Source of the DNA: Ruminococcus sp.
GTDB taxonomy: Bacteria; Bacillota; Clostridia; Oscillospirales; Ruminococcaceae
Assembly (NCBI GenBank): GCA_017534595.1
Contig: JAFXVY010000089.1
Coordinates: 103,037 to 167,036, forward strand
Direction: 5' to 3'
DNA length: 64,000 nucleotides
Part shown: positions 1 through 7,461 of the stretch, one piece after another
Numbering within the stretch: position 1 is the first letter of the stretch
Layout: each line of letters opens with the position of its first letter
The notes under the pieces: generated by a model
Seen by the model: only the letters and a program-made list of their open reading frames with translations
Databases searched by the model: none
What the model was told of the DNA's origin: nothing
Made by a program: the position numbers and the translations under genes

Positions 1-802
1 GCTCGCAGACAAAATTCTCTGTCCGGATATTGTGATCCGCCGCAAGGCGCATTAGTCTGTCCTCGGTGCGGACAGTCACAGCAAACGGACTCTCGGATCT
101 GTCAGCCGACCCGCCAGAAAGCAGCAGAGAAACGGTCACGCTCTCGGCCTGCTGCATGATGATATCTATGAACCGGTATTCGTCATAGGTGAATGATGTG
201 AAGCCGTCGATGAAAACGGTCATACCGTTGAAATATCCGCTGTCGCGGGCAAGATCGCAGGCGGCGCCGACCGCAGTGATACTGTCCCGCAGACCCGAGC
301 CTTCAAGTCCGCTGAGATAGTAGGAATATATCCTCGAGACGTCGAACAGCTTGCGGGAAACGCTCCCCTCCAGCCGCTCGGAGGCTATCCGCAGATCCTC
401 GGGCGTGATGCCGGAACGCAGCAGCTCGCTGACAAGCTCTATCATCTCGCTGATGAACCTGCCCTTTTCGAGGGAGCGCTTGAAATACTGCGCCTGCCTC
501 TCCGCCCGGAAGCTCCTGACAGCCTTATACATCACGATGAGGCGGGAGTTCTCGGCGGCGTTGTCGAATTCACGGCTGCCGCAGCTTTTCGATATGAGCT
601 CCGCGAGCCTGTTGAAGCCGGCGGTCATGATCCTGTTGAAGCGCTTCGCCCCGAGGACGTTATAAAGCTTTTTGTCCGACTCAAACGAATACTGATCGGG
701 CACGATGACGAGCACATTCTTATCCTCCGCTGCCTGCTTTACACGTTCGCAGAAGCAGCTGTCCCTGCCGCTGCGGGACGGACCGGTAATGATCGTAAGC
801 AT
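1..802 (-). CDS. addB: ATP-dependent helicase/deoxyribonuclease subunit B, N-terminal part
   Basis: This is the N-terminal 267 residues of AddB, which with AddA forms the helicase-nuclease that processes double-strand breaks for RecA. The gene runs off the left edge. The protein opens with MLTIITGPSRSGR, the P-loop-like motif of AddB, followed by VLVIVPDQYSFESDKK and a typical AddB helical region (KRFNRIMTAGFNRLAELI). The ATG at 802 has a purine-rich Shine-Dalgarno (GGAGG) about 8 bases upstream and a promoter at 842-870. The C-terminal nuclease and Fe-S regions are outside the window, so intactness cannot be judged. The family call rests on the N-terminal motif and overall resemblance. Confidence 0.8.
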   Translation of the reverse strand, partial: MLTIITGPSRSGRDSCFCERVKQAAEDKNVLVIVPDQYSFESDKKLYNVLGAKRFNRIMTAGFNRLAELISKSCGSREFDNAAENSRLIVMYKAVRSFRAERQAQYFKRSLEKGRFISEMIELVSELLRSGITPEDLRIASERLEGSVSRKLFDVSRIYSYYLSGLEGSGLRDSITAVGAACDLARDSGYFNGMTVFIDGFTSFTYDEYRFIDIIMQQAESVTVSLLLSGGSADRSESPFAVTVRTEDRLMRLAADHNIRTENFVCE

Positions 803-841
803 GGTCTGTACCTCCGCTTTGAGTAGTTTTTCACCTCTATC

Positions 842-870
842 ATTTTATCATATACCGTTCCCGCTGTCAA
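842..870 (-). promoter_or_regulatory. sigma-A promoter of addB
   Basis: On the minus strand TTGACA (870-865), a 17-base spacer and TAAAAT (847-842) form a near-consensus promoter about 40 bases upstream of the addB start codon. Confidence 0.7.
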
Positions 871-884
871 TATGGCGGCAGCTG

Positions 885-906
885 ACTGTCCCGAATATCG
901 GACAGT
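885..906. promoter_or_regulatory. palindrome upstream of the addB promoter
   Basis: ACTGTCC (885-891) and GGACAGT (900-906) form a perfect 7-bp inverted repeat with an 8-base centre, 15 bases upstream of the addB -35 hexamer and touching the stop codon of the small ORF upstream. There is no U-run on either side, so it is more like an operator than a terminator. It does not match the Firmicutes LexA box. Confidence 0.3.
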
Positions 907-1121
907 TAAGAGAACCAGCTCATTATGATCTCAAACAGCCTGAAGCCGTACTCCACCTCGCCTCTGTCCTCGGGCAGCCTCGAGACCGTGAACGAGGGAA
1001 AGAGCCTCGGGAAAAAGAAAAACGTGGATTTGTCAAATGCGCTCACCGTCGTGAGCATGACCGCTGCACAGGTACCCGCGGCGGCGGCACGCCTGATCCT
1101 CAGAGTCAGCCTTGATGTCAT
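906..1121 (-). CDS. hypothetical small exported protein
   Basis: This 71-residue ORF between metH and addB matches no family I recognise. It starts with a basic stretch (RLTLRIRR) and an alanine-rich hydrophobic segment (about residues 11-27) that resembles a signal peptide or membrane anchor. A compact polar domain with EVEYGFRLFEIIMSW follows. An AAGGAG lies 10 bases before the ATG, but that same AAGGAG is the distal arm of the metH terminator hairpin, so the ribosome site may be fortuitous or may work only in read-through transcripts. It could be a genuine small secreted protein or a chance ORF. Confidence 0.35.
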   Translation of the reverse strand: MTSRLTLRIRRAAAAGTCAAVMLTTVSAFDKSTFFFFPRLFPSFTVSRLPEDRGEVEYGFRLFEIIMSWFS

Positions 1122-1124
1122 AAT

Positions 1125-1172
1125 AAAAAAGCTCCTTTGCTGTATTTTTCAATACGAGCATTGGAGCTTTTT
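1125..1172 (-). terminator. Rho-independent terminator of metH
   Basis: Read on the minus strand, AAAAAGCTCC and GGAGCTTTTTT form the base of a long interrupted hairpin, with an inner stem (TGCTCGTAT/ATACAGCA), followed by a U-run. It lies directly after the metH stop codon. Confidence 0.85.
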
Positions 1173-1179
1173 AGCTTAT

Positions 1180-3549
1180 TTATTCACCGCTGAATACTCT
1201 CTTTGCGATATCGCAGCTTTCCTTGGCGTCCCTGGCATAGAAATCGGCGCCGATGGACTCGGCATAATCGGGAGTGAGCACAGCTCCCCCGACCACCACC
1301 TTGCACCCGGGATACTGCTCATGCAGCAGGGTTATGGTCTTTTCCATACTCGGAAGGGTCGTAGTCATAAGAGCCGAGAGCCCGACGAGCTTGACCTGCT
1401 CTCTGATCGCAGTATCCACAACGAGCTGACAGTCAACATCCTTGCCGAGGTCTATTACATCGTAGCCGTAATTCTCGAGCAGTACCTTGACGATGTTCTT
1501 GCCTATATCGTGAACGTCGCCCTTGACGGTGGCAAGAACTATCTTTCCCTTGCTCTCGGAGGTCTTGCCCGAGGCGGCAAGATGCTCCTTGATGACCTCA
1601 AAGCAAGCCTGCGCCACACCCGCCGACTGAATGAGCTGCGGAAGAAATATCCTGCCCGCCTCAAAGTCGGAGCCGGTCTTGTCGAGCGCGGGGATGAGCA
1701 TTGTGTCGATGATCTCCATGGCGTCCTTTTTGCCGAGTAGGTCACGGGTTATCCTTGCGCCCTCACCCTTTAGTCCGTTGAAGATCGCATAAGGCAGATC
1801 GTCGGACGCTGCCTTTTCCGCCGGCTTGGCAGCGAGAGCCTCAGTATTGCCGTAGTGGGCTATGAAGTCCACCGAGCCCTTGTCGTGATTGGCAAGCAGC
1901 TTATATGCTCTCACCGACTGCATCATCGCATCAATATTCGGGTTGATTATCGGAAGCGTAAGACCTTTTGTCAGAGCCATAGTAAGGAAGTGCGAGTTGA
2001 CTATCTCTCTCGACGGCAGACCGAAGCTTATGTTCGACACGCCGAGCACAGTCCGGCAGCCCAGCTCCTTGACTACTCTTTCAAGAGCCTCGAGAGTCTG
2101 CATAACGCCCTCCTGCTCGGCGGATGCGGTAAGGGTCAGGCAGTCGATAAAGACGTTTCTTCTGTCGATACCAAGAGCTTCGGCGCGTTTAACGATCTTC
2201 TCCGCGATGGCAAAGCGAGCCTCGGCGGTCTTGGGGATGCCGTTCTCGTCAAGACAGAGCCCGACCACGCCGGCGCCGTATTTCTTAACAAGCGGCAGCA
2301 CGTTCTGCAGCGACTTTTCCTCGCCGTTAACGGAATTCACTATCGCCTTGCCGTTATAGATACGCAGCCCGGCCTCGATGACCTCGGGATCGGTGGAGTC
2401 AAGCTGCAGGGGCAGATCGGTGATCTCCTGCAAAGCCTTGACGACTCTTACCATCATTTCCTTCTCGTCGATGCCCGGCAGACCCACATTGACATCAAGG
2501 ATATCGGCGCCGGCGTGCTGCTGCTCTATCGCCTGAGTGAGTATGTAGTCTATGTCGTTGTTGAGCAGCGCCTCCTTGAAGCGCTTTTTGCCTGTGGGAT
2601 TTATGCGCTCGCCGATAACTCTCGGGCAGCTTATCCTGACGGTGTTTGCAGGTGTGCAGCAGACAGGCTCGAGGGCAGGCACAGTCTTCTGATACTTCCT
2701 GCCGGAATAAGCCTTTTTGAGCTCGCGGATAAAATCGGGCGAAGTGCCGCAGCAGCCACCGACGAATTTGACCCCGAGAGGTATCAGCTCGGTCATCAGC
2801 TCCGCGAAGCCGGGAGCGTCGATACCGTATTCTCCGGTGACGGAATCCGGGAGTCCTGCATTGGGCTTGAGCACGATTGGCAGAGATGTGTCCCTTGCCA
2901 TTTCCTCGACTATCGGCATAAGCTCCTTGGGGCCGAGGGAGCAGTTCACACCTATCGCATCAACACCGAGCCCGCCGATAGTGTAAGCCATGGCGCTGAC
3001 GCTGCAGCCGGTGAACGTCCTCTTATTCTCCTCAAAGGTCATGGTGGTGATGATCGGGAGATCTGAGTTCTCCTTGGCGGCAAGCACGGCTGCCTTGAGC
3101 TCATGAAGATCGGTCATCGTCTCGAAGACGATCAGGTCGGCGTCGCAGCCGGCCTCTATGATCTCCTTGTAGATATCGTAGGCCTTCTCAAAGGAGAGAG
3201 TTCCGGCAGGCTCGAGCAGCTGACCTATGGGGCCTATATCGAGAGCGACGAGGGTATCCGAGCCCTCCGCAGCGATACGGGCATTCTTTATCGCCGCCCT
3301 GACCACCTCGGAGACCGTCTTTCCGCTGCGGGACAGCTTGTAGCTGTTGGCGCCGAAGGTGTTAGCATAAATGATATCGGAACCGGCAGCTATATACTGC
3401 TTATGGATATCTATGATCCACTCCGGGCTCTCGATATTCTTGAGTTCGGGGATCTCACCCATTTTCAGACCCTTGTCAAAAAGCATCGTGCCCATCGCGC
3501 CGTCAAGGAAGATGAACTCGCGCTCGCAGAGTAAAGTTTTAAGATCCAC
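1180..3549 (-). CDS. metH: cobalamin-dependent methionine synthase lacking the reactivation domain
   Basis: The enzyme transfers a methyl group from 5-methyltetrahydrofolate through cobalamin to homocysteine, making methionine. Domains in order: homocysteine-binding barrel (about 1-290, zinc cysteines in GVNCSLGP and VGGCCGTSP), pterin-binding barrel (about 310-560, starting VIGERINPTGKKRFKEA), a helical cap, and a B12-binding Rossmann domain containing DVHDIGKNIV, whose histidine is the lower cobalt ligand. It ends there at about 789 residues; E. coli MetH continues with a roughly 330-residue S-adenosylmethionine activation domain. I prefer the GTG at 3549 because AAAGGAGG lies 8 bases upstream; the ATG at 3585 has no such site. 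It overlaps the reactivation-domain gene by 11 bases, implying translational coupling. Confidence 0.93.
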   Translation of the reverse strand: MDLKTLLCEREFIFLDGAMGTMLFDKGLKMGEIPELKNIESPEWIIDIHKQYIAAGSDIIYANTFGANSYKLSRSGKTVSEVVRAAIKNARIAAEGSDTLVALDIGPIGQLLEPAGTLSFEKAYDIYKEIIEAGCDADLIVFETMTDLHELKAAVLAAKENSDLPIITTMTFEENKRTFTGCSVSAMAYTIGGLGVDAIGVNCSLGPKELMPIVEEMARDTSLPIVLKPNAGLPDSVTGEYGIDAPGFAELMTELIPLGVKFVGGCCGTSPDFIRELKKAYSGRKYQKTVPALEPVCCTPANTVRISCPRVIGERINPTGKKRFKEALLNNDIDYILTQAIEQQHAGADILDVNVGLPGIDEKEMMVRVVKALQEITDLPLQLDSTDPEVIEAGLRIYNGKAIVNSVNGEEKSLQNVLPLVKKYGAGVVGLCLDENGIPKTAEARFAIAEKIVKRAEALGIDRRNVFIDCLTLTASAEQEGVMQTLEALERVVKELGCRTVLGVSNISFGLPSREIVNSHFLTMALTKGLTLPIINPNIDAMMQSVRAYKLLANHDKGSVDFIAHYGNTEALAAKPAEKAASDDLPYAIFNGLKGEGARITRDLLGKKDAMEIIDTMLIPALDKTGSDFEAGRIFLPQLIQSAGVAQACFEVIKEHLAASGKTSESKGKIVLATVKGDVHDIGKNIVKVLLENYGYDVIDLGKDVDCQLVVDTAIREQVKLVGLSALMTTTLPSMEKTITLLHEQYPGCKVVVGGAVLTPDYAESIGADFYARDAKESCDIAKRVFSGE

Positions 3550-4207
3550 AGTGATAGCCTCCTTTGCGAAAACTGCAGTTTTCATACATGATACATCCGA
3601 TACAGCCCTTTACAGCCTTCGGAAGACTTGTCCGTGATATCCCTATCACGGCAGTCACGGATTTTGAGGGTATGAGCATAAGGCTGTCGGTCACGCTGAG
3701 ACCGATCCTCTTGCCCGCATTCATTACGTTTATGATCTCCGGCTGCAGTGAAAGCGGAAGGTCGCCGTAGCCGGGGGAATAACGCCAGGTCAGAAATTTG
3801 CCGGGGAGCTTTTCCGCAAGTTCCTTCTCCGCCTCGTCGCAGACCGATTCTATAGCCGCGCTCGCAAGGCAGTCGGTGACATAGGATGCTGCCATATCCT
3901 CTGCGGCAAGGGAGCTGATGAGCCTGTCGGCGCCGAGAGAGAGCGTCGCGCAGAGCAGAGCGCATTCATCGCAGCCTTCAAGGTGGCTCGCTATCGACTC
4001 ACCGGTAAGCAGGAGCCCGGTGCCGGAAAGCGCTATGCCGGCTTCCGTCCTTTCGATGCCGAAGACCTTCAGGATATAATTCGGGCTCACCGCCTCAAGC
4101 AGGCGCTTTTCGCACTCGTCCACCAATGGCATGAGCACGGAAGCGTCCCTGCCGCGTGTACCCATATACACGAGGGCGAGGTCTTTATCTATTGTGATGG
4201 TATCCAT
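3539..4207 (-). CDS. separate methionine synthase reactivation (activation-domain) protein
   Basis: This 222-residue protein resembles the C-terminal activation domain of MetH, which uses S-adenosylmethionine and an electron donor to rescue oxidised cob(II)alamin. The stretch TWRYSPGYGDLPLS matches the RxxxGYxxxP signature of that domain, followed by SVTDSLMLIPSKSVTAVIGIS. It lies immediately upstream of, and overlaps, the truncated metH, so the two probably supply in trans what E. coli MetH has in one chain. The C-terminus has a cysteine cluster (CIGCIMYENC, then a further Cys) absent from E. coli MetH, possibly binding metal or an Fe-S centre. Stand-alone reactivation proteins are known, for example in Thermotoga. 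Confidence 0.85.
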   Translation of the reverse strand: MDTITIDKDLALVYMGTRGRDASVLMPLVDECEKRLLEAVSPNYILKVFGIERTEAGIALSGTGLLLTGESIASHLEGCDECALLCATLSLGADRLISSLAAEDMAASYVTDCLASAAIESVCDEAEKELAEKLPGKFLTWRYSPGYGDLPLSLQPEIINVMNAGKRIGLSVTDSLMLIPSKSVTAVIGISRTSLPKAVKGCIGCIMYENCSFRKGGYHCGS

Positions 4208-4223
4208 TCATTTCACCGTCATT

Positions 4224-5543
4224 TCAGCTGAGCATATCGTCGATAACAAAGGGCAGCTCGACGATAAAGCATACGCCTCCCTCATACAGGTTCTCGACCG
4301 AGGCCTTGCCTCCGCAAAGGTCGAGAATTCTCTTGACCAGTGCAAGGCCGAGACCGTTGCCTTCGGTCTTTCTCGAGTGGTCGCCCTGATAGAATTTCTC
4401 GAATATCTTTTCCTGCGCGTCACGGGAGATGCTGGGACCGTTGTCCGAGATACGCGCCGTGATGTTCGACTCCGTCCTGAACAGGTGAACGGAGATAAGA
4501 CCGTTCTCGGGAGTGAACTTGATCGCATTGTTTATGATGTTCTGCCAGATTTGTCCCATAAGATCCTCGTTGCCGTAATAGTAGATATCGTCAAGTGCGA
4601 TGTCCATTTCGATATTCTTCTTAGACCATTCCGGCTCGAGCATAAGGATGATCTTTCTGATCTGCTCGTCGAGGGAGAAGCGGGTCTTCTGACCAATAGT
4701 CTTCTGGTTTTCCAGCTTGGACAGGTTAAGTATGTTAGTCGCAAGCTTAGTCAGACGTCCGGTCTCCTCAATGATTATCCGGGTGTACTCGTTGCGCTCC
4801 TCGGGAGTGATCTCGTCGGCCTGCAGCAGCTTGGCAAAGCCCTGTATAGACGCAAGCGGAGTCTTGAACTCGTGGGAAACATTGGAGATGAAGTCGCCGC
4901 GAAGGGTCTCGGTGCCCGAGAGCTCCTCCGCCATTCGGTTGAAGTTCTTTTGCAGCGCACGGTACTCCTGAACGCCTGTCTCATCCACCCTGACCTTGAA
5001 GTTGCCGTGTGCGACCTCCGAAGCCGCACGGCTCAGGCTCTCGACAGGGCTCAGAACGACTCTCGTTATAAATACGGTGATAAGTGTACCCACGACAAGG
5101 CAGATGATAAACGAAAGGATAACTACAAAATAGATGACCCAGTAGTTGTTGTCCTTCGAGGTGCCGCTTATAAGATAGTAGCTGCTGCCGTCGGTATAAT
5201 ACAGCTTCGAGCTGGGGAATATGCCCGTGGTATCGACATAGTATGTATTTCTGCTGTCCGCAAGCAGGATATCGTATTTGATATCCGCGATCTGCTCACT
5301 GTCCGACGAGAGCTCCTCTATCGAGATCGGAGGAACGGAGAGCCATTCCTTGATATCGTTCATAGAGATGCCGTCGAGCCGCATCAGCTTTATGGTGTTC
5401 GCAATTCCTACTACCTGATTTTCAGAGTTCTCCCGCATGATCGGCTTGAAGATAAAAGCAAGTATCGCAAGCGAAAGAGCCGCAGATATGAACATTACTC
5501 CGAAATACATCAGTGCGACCTTCAGGCTCAGACTGAATTTCAT
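4224..5543 (-). CDS. membrane sensor histidine kinase (HAMP type)
   Basis: This 439-residue kinase pairs with the response regulator just upstream (15-base gap). Residues about 8-30 and 133-158 are membrane helices enclosing an extracytoplasmic sensor of about 100 residues. A HAMP region follows (SRAASEVAHGNFKVRV), then the H box (SNVSHEFKTPLASIQGF), the N box (NIINNAIKFTPENG), the G1 box (ISDNGPSIS) and the G2 box (GNGLGLALVKRI). The start has a GGAGG site. Only 16 bases separate its stop from the methionine synthase reactivation gene, so the four genes from 6236 to 1180 may be one operon. The signal sensed cannot be inferred. Confidence 0.9.
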   Translation of the reverse strand: MKFSLSLKVALMYFGVMFISAALSLAILAFIFKPIMRENSENQVVGIANTIKLMRLDGISMNDIKEWLSVPPISIEELSSDSEQIADIKYDILLADSRNTYYVDTTGIFPSSKLYYTDGSSYYLISGTSKDNNYWVIYFVVILSFIICLVVGTLITVFITRVVLSPVESLSRAASEVAHGNFKVRVDETGVQEYRALQKNFNRMAEELSGTETLRGDFISNVSHEFKTPLASIQGFAKLLQADEITPEERNEYTRIIIEETGRLTKLATNILNLSKLENQKTIGQKTRFSLDEQIRKIILMLEPEWSKKNIEMDIALDDIYYYGNEDLMGQIWQNIINNAIKFTPENGLISVHLFRTESNITARISDNGPSISRDAQEKIFEKFYQGDHSRKTEGNGLGLALVKRILDLCGGKASVENLYEGGVCFIVELPFVIDDMLS

Positions 5544-5558
5544 ACGCGCCTCCTGCGG

Positions 5559-6236
5559 TCAGACGAGCTTAACAGCCTTATAGCCGAGGCCTCTTACCGT
5601 GATTATCTCAAAGTTGGGGTTGCTGTTGTATCTTTCGCGCAGACGCTTGATGTGAACATCCACCGTTCTCTCATCGACCTCTGACTCCATGCCCCAGAGC
5701 TCGTCGAGCAGCTGGCGGCGGGTAAAGATCTTGTTCGGATAGGAGAGCAGCTTGAACAGAAGAAGAAATTCCTTCTGCGGGATCGTCTCGGCCTGCGCTG
5801 CGCCGAAGCGCACCGACTGCGCATCGTAATCGAGCACGCAGTTGCCGACAACGAGCGAATGCTCCGACGCCATCTTCGCACGCCTGAGCAGAGCCCCGAC
5901 CCTGAGTATCATCTCGTTGACATCTATCGGCTTGACCATATAATCGTCAACACCAAGCATAAAGCCCCGCTGCTTGTCCTCAAAGGATTCCTTTGCAGTG
6001 ACCAGCAGGATCGGCATCTCGAAATTGGCCCGCCTGAGACTTGTAGTCAGCTCGTAGCCGTCCATATTCGGCATCATTATATCCGAGATCACAATATCAA
6101 TGCTTGTCTTCTCCAGAAGATCGAGCGCGGCCTCACCGTCCTCAGCCGTGAAGGGCTCATACCCGTTCTGCTTGAGCGCAGCGGACATGAGTTTTCTGAG
6201 ATTTCCGTCATCCTCGACCACGAGTACCTTAAACAA
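5559..6236 (-). CDS. OmpR/PhoB-family response regulator
   Basis: This 225-residue regulator has an N-terminal receiver domain (FKVLVVEDDGNLRKLM; phosphoacceptor Asp in DIVISDIMMPNMDGY; Lys in MVKPIDV) and a C-terminal winged helix (RRQLLDELWGMESEVDERTV and HIKRLRERY, then VRGLGYKAV). It is the partner of the kinase downstream. I place the start at the TTG at 6236, since GGAGG lies 9 bases before it; the longer ATG form at 6290 adds residues that do not belong to a receiver fold and has no ribosome site. Confidence 0.9.
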   Translation of the reverse strand: MFKVLVVEDDGNLRKLMSAALKQNGYEPFTAEDGEAALDLLEKTSIDIVISDIMMPNMDGYELTTSLRRANFEMPILLVTAKESFEDKQRGFMLGVDDYMVKPIDVNEMILRVGALLRRAKMASEHSLVVGNCVLDYDAQSVRFGAAQAETIPQKEFLLLFKLLSYPNKIFTRRQLLDELWGMESEVDERTVDVHIKRLRERYNSNPNFEIITVRGLGYKAVKLV

Positions 6237-6420
6237 TCGAATACGCCTCCGTTCCCGTAAAATTATTCCAAATATCAGTATATCATCCACTTATGAACCT
6301 GATATTAACAGAATCAATAGTTTGTTTACATAAAGTTCACAATTAAAATTTCAAAACGTCCGTTTTTTTGCCCTGTAATTCATATTCGGTTCACACAGAA
6401 CTGTTATTATATAGATGTCG

Positions 6421-6617
6421 AAAGGAACAAGGCTTCCGGAAGACACCTCGAGGTATGATAAAACTTAAAGTCAGACCTTACCTCACTTCCCTCATACAAT
6501 CCAAATTGTATAAAGGTCATAACTTTAAGTTTTATCATAACTCGAACTTAAATCCCTTTCATAATTCTATAAAAACTAATGCTTATTACAGCCGATAGTA
6601 GTAGGCATTAGTTTTTT
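6421..6617 (+). ncRNA. candidate structured small RNA with its own terminator
   Basis: This gene-free stretch contains an inverted repeat of about 32 bp (6448-6479 and 6513-6545, with a perfect 18-bp core), whose loop carries a second hairpin (ATACAAT/ATTGTAT). Downstream is a strong Rho-independent terminator on the plus strand (6571-6617). No plus-strand gene precedes that terminator. A possible promoter lies just upstream (TTCGGT, 17 bases, TATATA at about 6386-6414), though its -35 is weak. It may be an sRNA, an RNase III substrate or a degenerate transposable element. No known RNA family was recognised. Confidence 0.4.
6571..6617 (+). terminator. orphan plus-strand terminator
   Basis: AAAAACTAATGC (6571-6582) pairs with GCATTAGTTTTT, and the inner bases TTATTAC pair with GTAGTAG only if two G-U wobbles are allowed. 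Those wobbles exist only in plus-strand RNA; the minus-strand RNA would have C-A mismatches. This indicates plus-strand transcription into the site. Confidence 0.7.
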
Positions 6618-6638
6618 TATGGGCATTTTTGCAAAAAC

Positions 6639-6669
6639 AGGAGCGGAGACTTTTACGGCCTCCGCTCCT
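6639..6669 (-). terminator. terminator after spoVM
   Basis: AGGAGCGGAG and CTCCGCTCCT form a perfect 10-bp stem, followed on the minus strand by TGTTTTTGC. It closes the long yicC-to-spoVM gene run. Confidence 0.85.
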
Positions 6670-6691
6670 TTTCCTTCTGCGCACTTCGGGA

Positions 6692-6781
6692 CTAATCTGC
6701 GGGATCGTTCTTTCTGATCCCGAATACCAGACGAAGTATCCCTGAGACAAAGCGGTTGCTCTTTACTACTACGACCTTCAT
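6692..6781 (-). CDS. spoVM: stage V sporulation peptide SpoVM
   Basis: This 29-residue peptide begins MKVVVVKSNRFVSGILRLV and ends with a GIRKND-containing tail. It aligns with B. subtilis SpoVM, the 26-residue amphipathic helix that binds the convex forespore membrane and anchors SpoIVA at the start of coat assembly. Shared features are Met-Lys at the start, Lys7, basic-Phe at 10-11, Gly14-Ile15, Arg17, Gly21 and a basic-Asp end; the proline at position 9 of the Bacillus peptide is Asn here. A GGGAGG lies 8 bases before the ATG. The position next to thiN, rsgA and prkC is the same as in B. subtilis. It implies an endospore-forming lineage. Confidence 0.88.
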   Translation of the reverse strand: MKVVVVKSNRFVSGILRLVFGIRKNDPAD

Positions 6782-6837
6782 AAGTATTACCTCCCTGAGT
6801 GTGATAATACATACTATGCGTCAGATCAATTATTTGC

Positions 6838-7461
6838 TCATTCGCGGGAGCAGATCACCAGAAGCCTGCCGGATCTGAAAGATATCCCGGCCTCACGGCC
6901 TGCAAAGTGATTGGATACTCCCAGCGGAAATCCCGAGCCGAGCGTTATATCCTGCGCGGGATAATCGGTCCCTGCGAGAGTGAGTCCCCCGACCTCGGGA
7001 GAGTAAGCGAACAGAGAGAGCGTGAAGCCCTCAAATGCGGGAACGGTATGGCTCCCCGGATCAAGGAGAAATATCCTCTCGTTTTCGGAGACTATCCTTC
7101 CCGACGCTCCGTTATCAAGCAGAAACGCCAAAGACTGTACAGCGGCAAAGGTATGGTCGAGCCTGCCGCCCGTGGCGCCGAAGACGGTAAAGCTGTCCGC
7201 TCCGCGCCGCAGCCCCTCTCTTACCGCCAGCATAAGGTCGGTGTCATCCTTCCTGACGGGATAGGTCAGAACGTTTACTCCCTCCGGCTTGTCCGAGGAA
7301 TCAAAATCCCCGACGACGATATCGGGACGCACTCCGAGAGCCTCACAAAGTCTGTATCCGCTGTCGGCAGCGATACGCAGGGCGCCCGGCACCCTTGCAG
7401 CCTCATAGACCTCTCTGCCGACAGGATCACCGCCGCAGAAGATCTCACACGATCCGCTCAT
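6838..7461 (-). CDS. thiN: thiamine pyrophosphokinase
   Basis: The enzyme converts thiamine and ATP to thiamine pyrophosphate in the cytoplasm. The 207-residue protein shows the family motifs: ADSGYRLCEALGVRPDIVVGDFDS near residues 32-55, the DDTDLMLA motif near 72, and GATGGRLDHTFA near 94. The C-terminal domain is the usual beta-sandwich (LTLAGTDYPAQDITLGSGFPLGVSNHF). Its ATG overlaps the rsgA stop codon (ATGA). The gene order rsgA-thiN-spoVM follows the Bacillus arrangement, except that rpe, normally between rsgA and thiN, is missing. Confidence 0.92.
   Translation of the reverse strand: MSGSCEIFCGGDPVGREVYEAARVPGALRIAADSGYRLCEALGVRPDIVVGDFDSSDKPEGVNVLTYPVRKDDTDLMLAVREGLRRGADSFTVFGATGGRLDHTFAAVQSLAFLLDNGASGRIVSENERIFLLDPGSHTVPAFEGFTLSLFAYSPEVGGLTLAGTDYPAQDITLGSGFPLGVSNHFAGREAGISFRSGRLLVICSRE

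Noticed and set aside
925-3066. Long plus-strand ORFs opposite metH, for example 1855-3066
   Set aside because: They are shadows of metH: no ribosome sites, no recognisable domains, and the minus strand encodes all expected MetH motifs.
1180-6300. Second cobalamin riboswitch in front of metH or its operon
   Set aside because: No B12-box core or closing stem was found upstream of 3585 or 6290.
6576-6812. 78-residue minus-strand ORF over spoVM
   Set aside because: It reads spoVM in another frame and crosses its terminator; the ribosome site belongs to spoVM.
7458-7461. Missing rpe between rsgA and thiN as evidence of a recent deletion
   Set aside because: The genes overlap cleanly by ATGA and no remnant is visible; rpe may simply lie elsewhere.
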